The notes: a model not told the origin generated them from the sequence alone. A stretch of DNA of 64,000 nucleotides from Paraphaeosphaeria minitans (GCA_015832175.1 WJXW01000006.1:558001-622000), one strand, 5' to 3'; shown: positions 45,811-58,000, counted from the stretch's first letter. Numbers and translations: made by a program.

Positions 45811-48806
45811 CTACGCGTACTGACTCCTATCCTTCCACGGCGGCTGCAAAGCCCCGCCATCAATCATGTCGAAGCCAAATCCGCTCTGATACTTCCCATA
45901 CCGAATCAGCCGCAGAGAGCTCAGCTTAGCGCCAGCCTCGGTCTGTGCCCATAGAGCGACGCTCAACGTGTTCTTGCCGCGCGTGTTGATAATGCCGGGG
46001 GGGATCGGGAACCGGGTCTGAGGTCCGATGTGCGGGACAAATTTGCCGTATTGATAACCGTTGACGAAAAGCAGCGCTCTCGCAATCATGCTTGGTGGAG
46101 CGTCCACCTCGATACCGAGCGGGACGTCGAGGTCCCTGTCGATATCCAGCTTGAACGTGGTGGTGAACCACTTGATGCCCGCGCCCTTCACTCCATCTGT
46201 GACTGGGCTGGCTTTGGCCCACTTGGATGTGTCGAAGCCAGGGAGATGCCATCCTAGACGTTCGCCGTATAGACCTCCTTCGTTCATGGGTCCTCTTACG
46301 GGATCGATGTTCTCCTCTCCACCGGCATTTCCCTGAATCTTCCACTGGCTGAAAGATCCACCCTGAAGCTGTGCACCAAGAAGCCCGCGCGGGTTCTCGA
46401 CGCCTGCGGGTCCGGTGGAAGTCTGGTCGTGTCCGGTGTAGTCTGTGACTACAGTCAAGACGTTGTTGTCGGACAGATTTGCGCCCTTGAAGGAGAAAGT
46501 ACCCGTCGTTGACTGGTGTGAGACGTTACCTGGGTGGTAACCGACAAATTGGCCGTTGAGCCAGGCGTTCCATCCTGCTGCCACGCCACCTTGAGCCGTG
46601 ATGTTCGCACCAGTGACATTTTGTCCGGAGAAATAGCCACGGTATATTTTTGCACCTGTGTAAAATTTGTAATCGCTGCTGAAAAGGACCGGGAGCGTCA
46701 GAGGTTTTACGGGACTCAATGTCGTCATCTTATTGGCGACAATCCAATTTTTATCGTCATAGGACGGCGACGCCTCGGGAACCGAATCAGCTACTCTGAA
46801 GTCCGTCAGAGCCGGAAGAGAGATTTGGCGGTCTTCGGCGCCGAGGATGCTGGCAGTAAGCGATCCGTAAGCAGTCTTCGTAGTCTTGATCTCGTCGCCA
46901 TTCCAGGATATCGTATTTGCCTTTTTCCCTGCGTACACTTCGATCATTGTAGAGTTCGCATTGTCGCCAACGATATTGACAGTATCGCCATGAAGCTTTG
47001 CCGATCGAACGAGGTATGCACCGAAAACAAAGATCTGCTCGTTGGGTTTCACCGTTGGGCTAGATGTGATGGAAGGAGCAAAAAAGGTCCAAGCAGTGGG
47101 GATGTCGAGACAGTAGGCTAATACACCATTCGAAAAGAGAACAGCTGTCAAACCTTTCGCCTGGGTGTACGTAAACCCATCTCCAGATTGCGTGGCCTTG
47201 ATACCCGACTCTGCGCCGTAGGTCTTGAAAGTGACTTTCTCAGCGCCCTTGAAGGCAAATTGTCCTTTCTGGCCTTCCCGGAGGTAGAAAACGACAACAG
47301 GTTGATCGAAGGTACCATATGTGAGCACTTCTGCAGAGGAATATGATAGTGTCACTTTTCCAATCGCATAGTCGGTCACGACCCATCTGCTTTGCCTACC
47401 AGCAAGCTGCAAACCAGGGATGGTCACGTTGCCCCCTGAAGTGTTGACCGTAATAGAGAAATCAGTTACCGAGCGCGAGTTTGTAACGTTGTGCTGGGCC
47501 AGGTAGAACCTTGAGTTAGTTTTTTTATTCTTGAGCACCCAAGTCCACAGATCAGTATTGCCCGTCGCAACGGCACTGCCGTTTGTTTCCATTACCGTAT
47601 TGGCCAAACCTGCGCTCACGCGGGTGAATAAACTCAACAGCTTGTATTGCTTGAACTTGTCTTGTATCTCGCGAGTTTCCCGCAATGGCGCAGAATAGTC
47701 ATAAGAAGTATAAACCTGTACTCGGTTTCATAAGATGCACACAAACGATCGAGGCTGTGACATGGTGTATAAGCACTTACCACTGGTGCACCACTGTGGC
47801 CCCAGTTAGTACCACCGAAGGCGACATAAAGATTGAGCAGCGTAGCCCTCTGCGCAACGATACCCTTGTAAAATACGTCGGCGAACTCAGGACTATGTTC
47901 TGCCTGGCATGTGTCGTAGAAGTATCCTCCCCAAGGCTGGAAGTACCCGCCTTCGAATTCAGGAAGGTACTGAGGTTGAGAGGGTGACACGTCGTGGAAC
48001 CACTGGTAGTATGTATACGGTAGATTAAAGCCCGAATTAGGGTTAGTACAGCTCATGCCACCAGGGTAACTGTCAAGGCCATAGATGTCGACTGCGCCGC
48101 CGACGTTGTTGTACTCCGATGACCAGCTTTTGCTTCGGAACCCCTTTTCGTTGTGTGAAGTCGGCACGATCAGGCCAGCTTCTTTGAAGGCGTCTTCAAG
48201 CTGTATCATGTACTTGACAAGGGTGTTGTTCGGATCATACTGGGTTTCTTGTAGCTCATTCTCGACCTGAGTGAGAATGACCGGGCCGCCATTGGTAATT
48301 TGGTTTTTCACAATAATGGCTCCGACTTTGGCGATCCATTCCGACCAGGCCTGATGATATGTTTCGTCAGATGTTCTGACACTACCCATACTTCCATCAC
48401 TGCCCCATAGGGCCAATCCTCCTCCATTCGTTTCCGCGTTGCAGTAGGGGCCGGGGCGCGCAATGACGTAAAGCCCAGCTTCTTTCGCCAGATCGAACAT
48501 ACGTTGGATGTCCTTGCCCGAGGTGGTGAAATCGTATGTACCTTTCGATGCAGAATGAAAAGACCAGAAGAAATAGATGCTGACAGTGTTCATGCCGTTG
48601 GCTTTGAACTTTTGGAAGACATCAAGCCACAGCTCCGGCACGGGCAGACGCTGATAGTGGAATTCGCCGCTCATCACCATGATGCGCTCACCATCAATGA
48701 GAAGGCTGCCGCTATCCCAGGAGACATCTTTCTGACTTCCATTATCGATCGCGCTGACTGCAGCCAGGACGCCCGAGAGGGTTGCGAGCAGCCACAGAAA
48801 CATCAT
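45811..48806 (-). CDS. Secreted GH35 beta-galactosidase
   Basis: Two exons on the minus strand: 48806-47781 and 47715-45811, with a 65-base intron. The product has 976 residues, close to fungal LacA-type enzymes (about 1000). A signal peptide (MMFLWLLATLSGVLAAVSA) starts at the first of two ATGs at 48806; the frame continues upstream but only to a TTG. LLIDGERIMVMSGEFHYQRL is the GH35 opening. The acid/base Glu lies in QVENELQ (about 184) and the nucleophile Glu in LPEFEGG (about 283). The intron is followed by VYTSYDYSAPL, which restores the family motif. Later beta-sandwich domains contain many N-glycosylation sites. The enzyme releases terminal beta-galactose from plant galactans or glycans outside the cell. 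Confidence 0.94.
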
Positions 48807-49487
48807 ATTTTTCTGCAGAGAAAGGCGAATAGCCGGTGATCGGGTCCTAGAGAGTGTACCATCGTGCCTTTCTATAGATAATGCGTGGATATATGCGAGG
48901 AGGCAACTCAAGGCTTCGGATGCTCGGTACTATCCCCTGAGAAACTGGCAGACGGCTCAAATCATCTTCATGTCCCTGTTGGCGTAGAGCTATTATTGAC
49001 GGTCTTTGAATTTAACGCCGGTAGAGCTTCCGGAAGATTGCCCTCACAGCGAAGGCCCGGGCACCTGGAGATGATGATTGCGGGGATCGCGCATGGCAGG
49101 GACATCATCGCACCGAATTGCCGAGGCAAGGAGCGCGTCATGTTCCCCTGCTAGCAACACACCCGTCCTATACCTAAGGCACACACAATCGATGAGGTTC
49201 TCGAAGTCGTAGTCTTCATGATCGGAGTGGTGCGACCTGACGAGATGCAACAGAGAAAGGAAGTAGGTACCAAGCTTCCGCGATCTTTGGCCAAGGAAGC
49301 CGCGATGCCCAGCCTAACCCCCGCCCTCGCTCCCGCCCCCGCAATCTTGCGAGAGCTGGGGCGATCGTACCTACAACAGCCCTCGCTGTGCCCACTGTTG
49401 CTTCAACTCTCATCCCTGCATTCACCCATAGGATCAATATCCTTCTGTACTCATCTCAATTGGCCCGAACCCGCGGTCAGAGGCCTC
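48807..49487. promoter_or_regulatory. Divergent upstream region of the GH35 and CAX-type genes
   Basis: This 681-base region lies between the ATG of the GH35 gene (minus) and the chosen ATG of the antiporter gene (plus). The antiporter frame stays open back to 49218, so part of this stretch could be coding if an upstream start is used. No TATA box was recognised. Confidence 0.45.
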
Positions 49488-51001
49488 ATGTCTTCGAACC
49501 ACCTGAACAGCTCGGAATCCACGCCTTTGCTGCACCGCATTGTGCCTTCTCATGTGCACCCCGACGGTGAGAGCGGACGACGTGGCTTTCACCTAGGCCA
49601 TTTTCTCAATGTTTCATGGCGCAGTGGTTCTACCATGGCGAAATATGTAAACCTTCTATGGTTGTTCGTCCCCGTGGCAATTGCCCTGAAAATAGCGACG
49701 CCGGGGCTTCCTCTCCTCGTCTTCGCGTTCAGCTACATTGCGATGATCCCAGTAGCAAACCTGCTGGGATTCGCGGGCCAAGAGTTTGCACGAAAGATGC
49801 CAAAAGTGTCTGGGATTCTCATCGAGACATCCTTTGGCTCCCTCGTCGAGATCATCTTGTTTCTGGTCCTCATCGTCAAGCACAATTCTGCGGAGGGCTC
49901 ATCAGAGCATGGCAACCTGATTCCCGTCATTCAAGCAGCAATCCTTGGGTCCGTGTTGACCAACCTGCTGCTCTGTTTGGGTGCGTGCTTTTACGTGGGT
50001 GGCCTGCGGCAAGCAAGCCAGAAATTTCACGCCTCCATCAGCGAAGTCGGAACTGGATTGCTATGCGTGGCAGGCTTCGGTTTACTGATCCCGAGCGCAT
50101 ACTACACAGCGCTAAAGGGATCCACTGTGCCGGTAGGCATTGGCCATCACACGTTCACCGAGGCGGTACTGCACTACAATACCCTCAAGATCAGCCAGGT
50201 AACGTCGATCCTGCTCATAATTGCCTTTGGAATGCAAGTCAACCCCATCAAATTGTCAACATGGGCTAATGATCTGCAGTTTCATCTTCTACAATGCTCG
50301 CTCGCAACACTCCATCTTTGACGAGGTTCTCGAAGCCGATGAGCACCACGACCTAGACCGCTCTGAGGATCTCGCGAAGCCCAAATTCACCTTCACTGAA
50401 TGCATTGTCGCGTTAACCCTGTCTCTCGTGCTCGTGACTTTGCTTGCAGTATTCCTTGTTGAGCGCATCGAGGATGTCGTTGAAACAGGTGTGCCAGATC
50501 AGTTTCTCGGTCTGATTCTTCTTCCACTCGTCGAGAAAGCGGCTGAACATCTCACGGCGATTGATGAAGCCTGGGATGGGCAAATGGTAACTTTCTCTAC
50601 ATGTAATTCCTCGACTACGCTGACAATGTCGAAGAACTTTGCTCTTTTCCATTGCATCGGACCCTCGATCCAGACCGCACTCTTTAACGCGCCTTTGGTC
50701 GTCATCGTCGGCTGGGTTTTGGGCAAAGATATGGATTTGAACTTTGAGGTCTTCATGGTCGTCCTGCTGGTGCTGTCGATTGTCGTAGTGGGCAACTTCC
50801 TTCGGGATGGCGAGTCTAACTACCTCGAGGGCGCTCTTCTGATCGTAAGTATGCTTGAGAAGTACTGCATCACACGGCCTAATCCTTCGGCAGATCATCT
50901 ACATCATCATCGCGGTCGCATCGTGGTACTATCCCAACCCAGACGTCGCAACGTCGAACGGCCTCGGAAAGTCTTCGTCGTGGGGAACTTATGGACCTTG
51001 A
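49488..51001 (+). CDS. CaCA-family cation/proton antiporter, type-II CAX (VNX1-like)
   Basis: Four exons: 49488-50233, 50280-50586, 50635-50844 and 50894-51001. The product has 456 residues and about ten or eleven membrane helices. Intron 1 (46 bases) starts with GCAAGT, a GC-AG intron; using it gives IAFGIFIFYNARS in frame. Intron 2 is 48 bases, in frame and without a stop, and is inferred because removing it joins AWDGQM to NFALFHCIG as expected for the family. The alpha-1 repeat reads ETSFGSLVEI and the alpha-2 repeat LPLVEKAAEHLTAIDEAWDGQM. Both lack the GNAxE core of VCX1-type Ca2+/H+ exchangers. This points to the VNX1-like group of vacuolar monovalent-cation/H+ antiporters. Upstream in-frame ATGs exist (for example in AAMPSLTPA), so the N-terminus may be longer. 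Confidence 0.85.
50234..50279 (+). other. GC-AG intron 1 of the antiporter gene
   Basis: The donor is GCAAGT and the acceptor CTGCAG. No GT donor nearby gives the correct frame: GTCAAC four bases downstream would shift it. GCAAGT is the usual form of the rare GC donor class. Confidence 0.75.
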
Positions 51002-52168
51002 TTGAGTATACCTATTACAAGCCCCTACCGCGGGTCTGTTTACCATGGTGTCGGTCCCGTTTTGTGTTGTATCATGTCGTTTCTCTACGTGTAACACACC
51101 ATGGTCACGCATCGGTGCATATATGCTACCATATCTCATCCGTCTGGTAATTCCGCATCGGTATCTACTATCGAACATGAGATGAACGGGAGACTACCTT
51201 TGGCGCCACCGAATGCAATCTTTCAAGTGAGCATTAGCTTGCAAAGATTGTTAGCCGCTATATGCAGCGAGACCACAGCCCAACCCAGGACCATGTCGCG
51301 GGGCAGAGCCGTCTTGGGGATAATATCGATCCCCGGGATATACTACGCAGGTCGCATGGGTGGCGACTCAACGACATGGGGCCAAGCACGGGACGTCGCA
51401 CAACCGTAGCCTTACCTACCGTACGCCTCTTATTCCTGTTCGGCTGGCAGGCTGGGGAAATGAAGTACTCAGTAACAGAGCTTGTCTGAGACCATACCTA
51501 CCTATGCCGTGTTTCCAGACGTGCTCACTCGCAACTCTCTGTTGCTCTCGTGTGTCGCGTCTGCCATCCTCGTACCTACAAGAGCACCTGGATAAACAAT
51601 GCCCAGTCCCAACGGCACGGCCGAGGAAGCTTGGAAGTGCGGCGCGGGTCTTCGCGGAGCTTCGACGGTGTTGCTATCAGGGCTGTGTGCACGCAATTCC
51701 CACTCGTCGTTCGCGCCTTCCTGAAGCGGATCTAGCTCGATAGCCTTCACCGAATAAATACCTGGAAGATGGACTTGGCTATGCAGCAGCAATAACAATC
51801 GACCGCGACCAAGCTCCAACAAGCATGGACCGCTCAATACCAAGAACGAGGACTCCTGATCTGCCTGGTGCCTGCCTGGAATGCAAGGGATACGAGGCGG
51901 GGTCAGTGTTGGCGGTTGATTGCAGACCTGCCTTGAACAGCAAGGCCAACAGCGATTGCGCGGATAACGGGTCAGCGCAGGCGACGAGATGATTCTGGGG
52001 TGATTGTAAGCCCATTGCATCATTTGGTGCGAACATATAAAGAAAGTGACCGGCGTCCAGGTGAAGAAGGACCCCGTGGCTGAGCCTTCCTGCCCAGAGC
52101 TCCCCTCGCTCCACCCACCTTTCCGCCGGACCTCACTTCTGCCCTGCACGCAATCGGCTCCATTCACC
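51002..52168. other. Intergenic region, no gene seen
   Basis: Antiporter 3' flank and sedolisin promoter. TACCTA motifs occur at about 51413-51420 and 51495-51503. A 224-codon minus-strand frame at 51502-52176 has no domain and overlaps the sedolisin start, so it is not called. Confidence 0.5.
52036..52041 (+). promoter_or_regulatory. Probable TATA box of the sedolisin gene
   Basis: TATAAA in the context gaacaTATAAAgaaa, 128 bases before the ATG at 52169. Confidence 0.5.
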
Positions 52169-54091
52169 ATGCACATGTTCGCGTCCGCTTTGCTGGCGGC
52201 AGCAATGGCTGCGCACGCCGTCGTCGCGTCGCCAATCCAAGCGCGCTCTCCCTACACCGTCAAGGAGACGCACTTTGCGCCGCGCGAGTGGACCAAGCTC
52301 GACCGTGCCAACGGCAACAAGCTGGTGCAATTGCAAATTGGCCTCAAGCAGGGCAATATGGACGGGCTGCTTGAGCATCTTGACCAAGGTACGATGAGCG
52401 ACGCCGCAGAACACCGACACAATTGCAATTGCTGACCATGAGCAGTCTCGGACCCGGACCATGCGCGCTATGGAGCCCATTTGAGCGCCGACGAGGTCGA
52501 CGGAATGGTCCGGCCCGCGAAGGAGACTTGCGACCAGGTCGAAGACTGGCTGCGCGAAGCCGGCATCGGCGACGTCAGCTACAACACGGCCAAGGACTGG
52601 ATCACTGTCAACCTGCCCATTGACTTCGTGGAGAAGCTCCTCGACACCGAGTACCACAACTACAAGCACGAGGATGGGTCCATCATCTCTCGCACCACGC
52701 ACTGGTCTCTCCCTCGCCACCTGCACGGACATATTGATGTGATCCAGCCGACTACTTCCTTCTTCCGTGGAGCCGCCAACGCTGCCACCTATGTCAAGAC
52801 CATCGACAAGGTGCACGACGAGGTTGCCAGCCTGAGCTTTGCCAACGGCCAATACGAACCGAGCGAGATCTCAAAAGTGTGCAATGTCAGCTCCGTCACT
52901 CCAGAGTGCTTCCAGACTCTCTATAAGACCAAGGGCTACAAGACTAAGGCTGCGCATAAGAACAGCATCGGCTTCACCAACTACCTTGAGGAAGTGCCCA
53001 TTAGGCCCGACACTGAGCTGTTCCTTAAGAAATTCCGACCTGAAGCCGTGTCTACAGCTAAGGACTTCAAGACCTACTCCATCAACGGCGGTCCCTTGAA
53101 CGACGGGCCTTTGACCGCACAGGAGCTTGCCGACGACAAGAGCCACGAGGCTAATCTCGATGTCCAGGCCATCGCAGGAATCAGTGATAGGACGCCCATT
53201 TTTAGTTACTCCACAGGCGGCCGTCCTCCGTTCATCCCGGACCTTACCGTGGTGGAGAATGACAGCGAGCCGTACCTCGTCTGGGTCAACTGGCTTCTGC
53301 AACAGCGCTCTATTCCCAAGATCATCAGTACCTCGTACGGCGAGCCCGAGCAAACCGTACCCCGCAGCTACGCCGAGCGCGTTTGCAAGCAGTTTGCAGC
53401 AGTTGGAGCTCGTGGCACCACTCTGTTCTTTTCCTCTGGGGATAGAGGCCTTGGAGGAACCGACAAGTGCTACAGCAACGACGGCAAGAACACCTACAAG
53501 TTCCTTCCTGCGTTCCCTGCGTCCTGCCCATACGTCACGACTGTCGGCGCTACTAAGAACTTCGAGCCAGAGGAGTCTGCGTACCGCGCTGCGCGCAACG
53601 TCTCTGGCGTCTTCCGCGACTTGTATTCCAGCGGCAGCGGCTTCAGCGATTACTTCAAGCAGCCCACTTGGCAGAAGGATGCTATTCCCAAATATGTTAA
53701 GAGCATCGGGGGCCTCTACAATGGCCTGTACAACCCCAGTGGTCGCGGTTACCCGGACCTCGCCGCCCAGGGTCTCTATTTCGCATACTTCTGGAATGGC
53801 ACCGAGGGCACCATCAGCGGTACTTCGGCGTCGGCACCGCTCACTGCTGGCATCTTTGCCATCGTCAACGACGCGCTCATCGCGTCGGGAAAGCCTACGC
53901 TGGGCTACCTTAACCCGTGGCTGTACAAGAAGGGCTACAAGGGTCTGACTGACATTACTGTCGGGTTCAGCTACGGCTGTAATGTGCAGGGCTTCCCGGT
54001 GACCAAAGGCTGGGACCCGATCACCGGCTTTGGTACCCCAATCTTCCCAGAGCTTGTGAAGCTGGTTGGTGGGAAGGGTGTTGGTTATTAG
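52169..54091 (+). CDS. Secreted sedolisin / tripeptidyl-peptidase, S53 family
   Basis: Two exons, 52169-52388 and 52446-54091, with a 57-base intron. The product has 621 residues. A signal peptide (MHMFASALLAAAMAAHAVVAS) starts at 52169; an upstream in-frame ATG is ignored because it would bury this signal. The prosegment (WTKLDRANGNKLVQLQIGL to HLSADEV) is the S53 activation domain that is cleaved off. Catalytic residues are visible: Glu and Asp in HEANLDVQAIAG, the oxyanion-hole Asp in FFSSGDRG and the nucleophile Ser in ISGTSASAP. A C-terminal calcium site (DITVGFSYGCN, GWDPITGFG) is present. S53 enzymes are acid proteases, often releasing tripeptides, and serve extracellular protein digestion. 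Confidence 0.95.
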
Positions 54092-55140
54092 AGCTGCTTT
54101 GGATGCCGAGCGTTGCATGGACTGATTGCTAGACTACCCAGCTACCTAACTCCAATTTATAATATCGTTCCTGACATGAAGTCATCTTGAGCTGGTCTGT
54201 ATGATGTGAGGTAAAGTAGAATTGGAACATCATCAACGCTTTCCTCAGCTAACTCGCAACACTAGATGAATCGAGGTTAGCGCAAGCCACTGAAACGTGC
54301 AAGGGAGAACGAGATGTGGACGTTCCCTCTTCCTACTTCGACTGCTGATCAAACACGCGCGCACAAGAAGGGCAGCGATGTGCGGATGATAGTCCACGGT
54401 GCATTGTGATGTAGCAGAGCCGACGCTTCGCCATCGAAGATGGCACCACGCGACAGTAGGTAGACTAGGTAGAGTTCAAGAACCAAGTCTGCCATACCCT
54501 CTTGTCTTTTCCACGCAGAGTACTTCGTTTACATGACTGTGTATGTAACTTGGGAGGACACTGTTGTCGCGTGCATGCATGGATAAATTCTCCGATCGGC
54601 TTCCAGCGATCGACACGGCTCCACACGATTAACAAGTCTGACATGTCGGGCGTTTGAAGTCGTGCGGCTCTTGCGGCAGCAATGCATGCTGATCTGCGTA
54701 GGAACTGCTGTGGATCGCACCGGATCGAGCAATCCACTGCGGAACCGCTGGGTCGGGAAGATATCACGGGCATCGTGGGAACTGGACAGTGGGGAATTCA
54801 CTGCGTGAGCGCCTTCCTGGCGTGTTGTGTACTTTGGCATGGTGCATGGTGGGTGATCAACCATCAAATCTGGAAGATGCTGCACGGCGGAGGGGGGCTT
54901 AGGAACATATTCGCCGAGTTGGTGCCGCGATCTTCGGGGTGGAGGTATAAAGATTGGTCGTCAACAGGAAGATTCCTTCCATCTCTTCGCTCGTCACTTC
55001 TCCTCTACCTTCCTTTACTTCTCGACACACCTGCGATTCGGACTTCTTTTCGTTCCTTCTTTTGATTGTACATACTGCTGTGCGGTACCTTCACTACATC
55101 CACTCTTTTCTCGAAGAACATCATCGTAACAACTTCCAAT
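54092..55140. other. Intergenic region
   Basis: Sedolisin 3' flank and promoter of the next secreted-protein gene. Short open frames only. A TATA box is listed separately. Confidence 0.5.
54946..54951 (+). promoter_or_regulatory. Possible TATA box of the Kex2-site protein gene at 55141
   Basis: TATAAA (ggaggTATAAAgatt), 190 bases before the ATG at 55141. A CT-rich stretch follows it, as is common in leaders of strongly expressed fungal genes. Confidence 0.4.
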
Positions 55141-56131
55141 ATGAAGATCTTTGCCTCTGCTGCTGCCGTCGCGTTGTTCGCCATCCCCCTCGTTACGGGT
55201 GCGCCTGTCGTATGTCCTCGCAGTACCAATATAACCCAGAGCCACTCGCTAATAGACTTGCAGGAATCCAAGCGTGAAGTCGACCAGCTGCTGCAAGGTG
55301 CAACCGGCACAGCAGGAAACCTCGTGGGCGGCGTCACTGGGACAGCTGGTGATGTCGCTGGTGGAGTCACGAGTGCGGCAGGCGACGTCGTCGACGGTGT
55401 CGGCACCACAGCCGACAGCGCCGTCGGTGGAGGTACCGCTGGCCAGGCTGTCGGCGACGTGACTGGTGCTGCAGGCAGCCTCGTCTCTGACCTTCCGAGC
55501 ACGGCTGGAAGTGAGGCTAGAGACGTGGGAAACACTGCGGGTGCGGCGACTCGGGGCGCACGTGGGCTGCTCAGCGGCTTGCTCGGCCGGAATGTAGAAA
55601 GCCTCAGCGATGTTGAGAAACGCCAGCTCGACTCGCTGCTTGGTGGGGTGACAGGCACTGTGGGCGATCTAACCGGGAGTGTCGGGGACCTAGCAGGAGG
55701 CGCGAAGGGTGGTCTTACGGGCGGGTCTAATGCCAATGCGCAGGGCGCTGCGACGGGAGATGTGGGAGGCTTGCTTAAAGGGCGTCTGGGTCGTGATATG
55801 AAGGAGCCTAGGAACGTCGAGAAGAGGCAGCTTAATGGCCTCGTGAGTGGACTAACCAGCACCATTGTCGATCTTTCTGGCAGTCTTCCTGGTGGCCTAG
55901 CAGGCGGAAACAGTGGAAATGCTGCGGGTGGTGCTGGAGCGTCGGGAGCTGCTGGTGGAGCTGGCGACCTCCTCGGTAGTCTGACTGTAAGTTCTCTCTC
56001 CAAATCTTTAGGTTTTCCTCTGACGATCTCTCTAGGGCTCGCTCACCGGATCCGATGCGAATGCTGGCTCAGCGCAAGGCACTGCTGGCGCGGGCGCAAG
56101 TAGTGCCTCGAATGCGAGCGCAGCCGCTTAG
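55141..56131 (+). CDS. Secreted Gly/Thr-rich protein with three Kex2 sites, KEP-like
   Basis: Three exons: 55141-55209, 55264-55986 and 56036-56131, with introns of 54 and 49 bases. The product has 295 residues. Intron 1 is in frame and stop-free, so an unspliced reading is possible, but its GTATGT and TTGCAG ends are good. A signal peptide (MKIFASAAAVALFAIPLVTG) is followed by ESKR and then by low-complexity Gly/Thr/Ala/Asp sequence. Lys-Arg sites lie at about 26-27, 142-143 and 210-211. Each is followed by a related segment: EVDQLLQGATGTAGNLVGG, QLDSLLGGVTGTVGDLTGS and QLNGLVSGLTSTIVDLSGS. This is the layout of Kex2-processed repetitive secreted proteins. The predicted fragments are about 115, 68 and 84 residues. 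There are no cysteines in the mature part. Cell-surface or hydrophobic-coat roles are possible but unproven. Confidence 0.7.
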
Positions 56132-57331
56132 AGAGCTTCGTATTTCCCACTTTGAGACTTTCGCAGCTGTTAGCGATGCACTGGATGGAGTTTGCAAAGA
56201 GATCTGCGTTTGAAGATGGGACTATTTTACTTTCTTATGTGCTGGCGGTAAGATATCTACGACGACTGCTCTACGACTGTGGAGAGAATCCAGCGGCAGT
56301 ATTCGTCACACTTAAGTTTCATATAGAAGTCAAGAAATACCTCTGATCATATGGTGTGTACCTATTACCCTTTCAAGACACTGTCTCGGCAATTTTTCTG
56401 CGAGTGCAACACCGGTCAAACGACCTGTATCGAATCCCATAATTTTAAGTCTTTCTTTCACGAGATCTAGGCATACTCAAATTAGCATGGGTTTCAGTCC
56501 CTACAGCTGTCGACATTTTCAGCACGTACGTGGTTTTTATTAAACGCCTCGTGAGAGCGAGCGGGATCGCAAGCAAGTAGTGGTCTCTAAGCCAAGCTCA
56601 CCATGCATTTCGAAATCACAATGCTGATACCCAGATCTGCTGCAGGAGAAATATATCCGATCTCCTACCGTCTGCCGGTGTGATTGTTCTTGCTATACTC
56701 TACGGCTTCTTCCCCGGGCGATTGCTCCTTTGTACCCGATGTTGGTAGTACGTTCAATACCTGTCCGCCGGAAAATTGAACATGGCTAGGGATAGGGCTT
56801 GTCGTCGTTACCATAGGTATCTAGGCTTGTTAATTGGAATCGTACTTCCGTTGTTATTCGTGGTCCTAGAACACCAAAACTGCAACGTGCCTCATTTTCT
56901 ATAAATACTCAATTTATACCGATTCTAGATTATGATCTAACTCTATGTCATAATCTAAAAACAACCCTCATATTATAACAGGAAAGTTTTAGTGTTCTGT
57001 ACTCTCGAAAGTACGCTACGTTGGCTGCGCTGTTTGGGGCTTTGCTCGACTGTGAGCGATGCATTTCTCATAGCAGCTAGGTTTAAACGACATGTAATGT
57101 GGATTACGGTTAAGATTTACAATACGGAACGATACGAGGGTTGAGCGAAGAACTATATAGGGGTCTGCATACGGCTGATTGAGCCACAGTTCTCCGCAGA
57201 TACAAAAGTGCCCCCTTTTGGTTTTTTCAACAACCACGTATATATTGGATGTGCATACCGTCTCTCGCTTTGCTGGGGCATGCAGCACCCTATTTGACTC
57301 CTGTGGACTTCGTGCACGCGCTCTAGGTCAT
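56132..57331. other. AT-rich intergenic region
   Basis: No gene. 56880-56990 is notably AT-rich. It includes a perfect 10-base inverted repeat (TAGATTATGA and TCATAATCTA, 56926-56957) with a 12-base loop. The composition is compatible with old repeat-induced mutation, but no transposon was recognised. Confidence 0.45.
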
Positions 57332-58000
57332 CTACTTCGAGTACTCGAATTGTACGTCCAATGAATCGATTGTGGCAGTTGCAACTTGTGCTCCAACAGG
57401 CAAAAGCCTCAGAAAGATGTCAATATTGGCTACCCCGCCTCCGTAGGTTGATGTTGCGCCTGGAGATACAGACGTAGCGACCCAATTTCCCCCAGATGGG
57501 TTCGACGGAATGATATCGCTCACATCGGACTAACGTTTTATGTGTGAGCACTATGCCGTGTGTGGTAGGTAATGTAACTGTGCGAAGAAGAGATAGGGTC
57601 TTCATACCGTCTTACCGCCCACTGTATACGCCACCTTGTAAGTTCCACCATCATTCTCCACGTAGCCCCGAATATTTGTTGCTTTGTTGATTGTGTACTT
57701 CCACTTTGAGTCCAGCTGTAGATCGAGCGTAATCACACAACGTTTTGTCTTGTCGACCTGAGTGCTATCTACAATCATGTTGTCGAATCCTACTGTAGCT
57801 CCGTCGCCGATACCGAGAACGAAAGACGCAGAATTCTCCGAACAACCTGTTCCACTCGCGGTAACGGATTTTAGAACCGCATTTGCCTCCGGTGGTGCGC
57901 GTGCAACGATTGCTTTAGCGGCATGGTAGACTGTTGGGGCTGTCGTTGGGAGTGCAACCGCAACGGCGGGCAAGAACGCGACCAGGGTATTGGAGTACAT
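57332..58000 (-). CDS. Small secreted protein, DUF4360-like
   Basis: Two exons on the minus strand: 58000-57608 and 57529-57332, with a 78-base intron. The product has 196 residues. The chosen ATG begins a signal peptide (MYSNTLVAFLPAVAVALPT); the frame upstream opens only with GTG. The mature part begins with SVTASGTGCSENSASFVLGI and contains VDKTKRCVITLDLQ. Two cysteines in these settings match the DUF4360 pattern of secreted fungal and bacterial proteins of about 200 residues. Exon 2 supplies IDIFLRLLPVGAQ and a final beta-strand (LDVQFEYSK). Function is unknown; many such proteins are expressed during host or substrate contact. A TATAAG on the minus strand near 58074 lies about 70 bases upstream. 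Confidence 0.75.

Noticed and set aside
51502..52176. 224-codon minus-strand frame upstream of the sedolisin
   Set aside because: No recognisable domain, and it overlaps the sedolisin promoter and start.
52871..54118. 415-codon minus-strand frame
   Set aside because: It is antisense to the sedolisin, whose catalytic motifs are clear on the plus strand.
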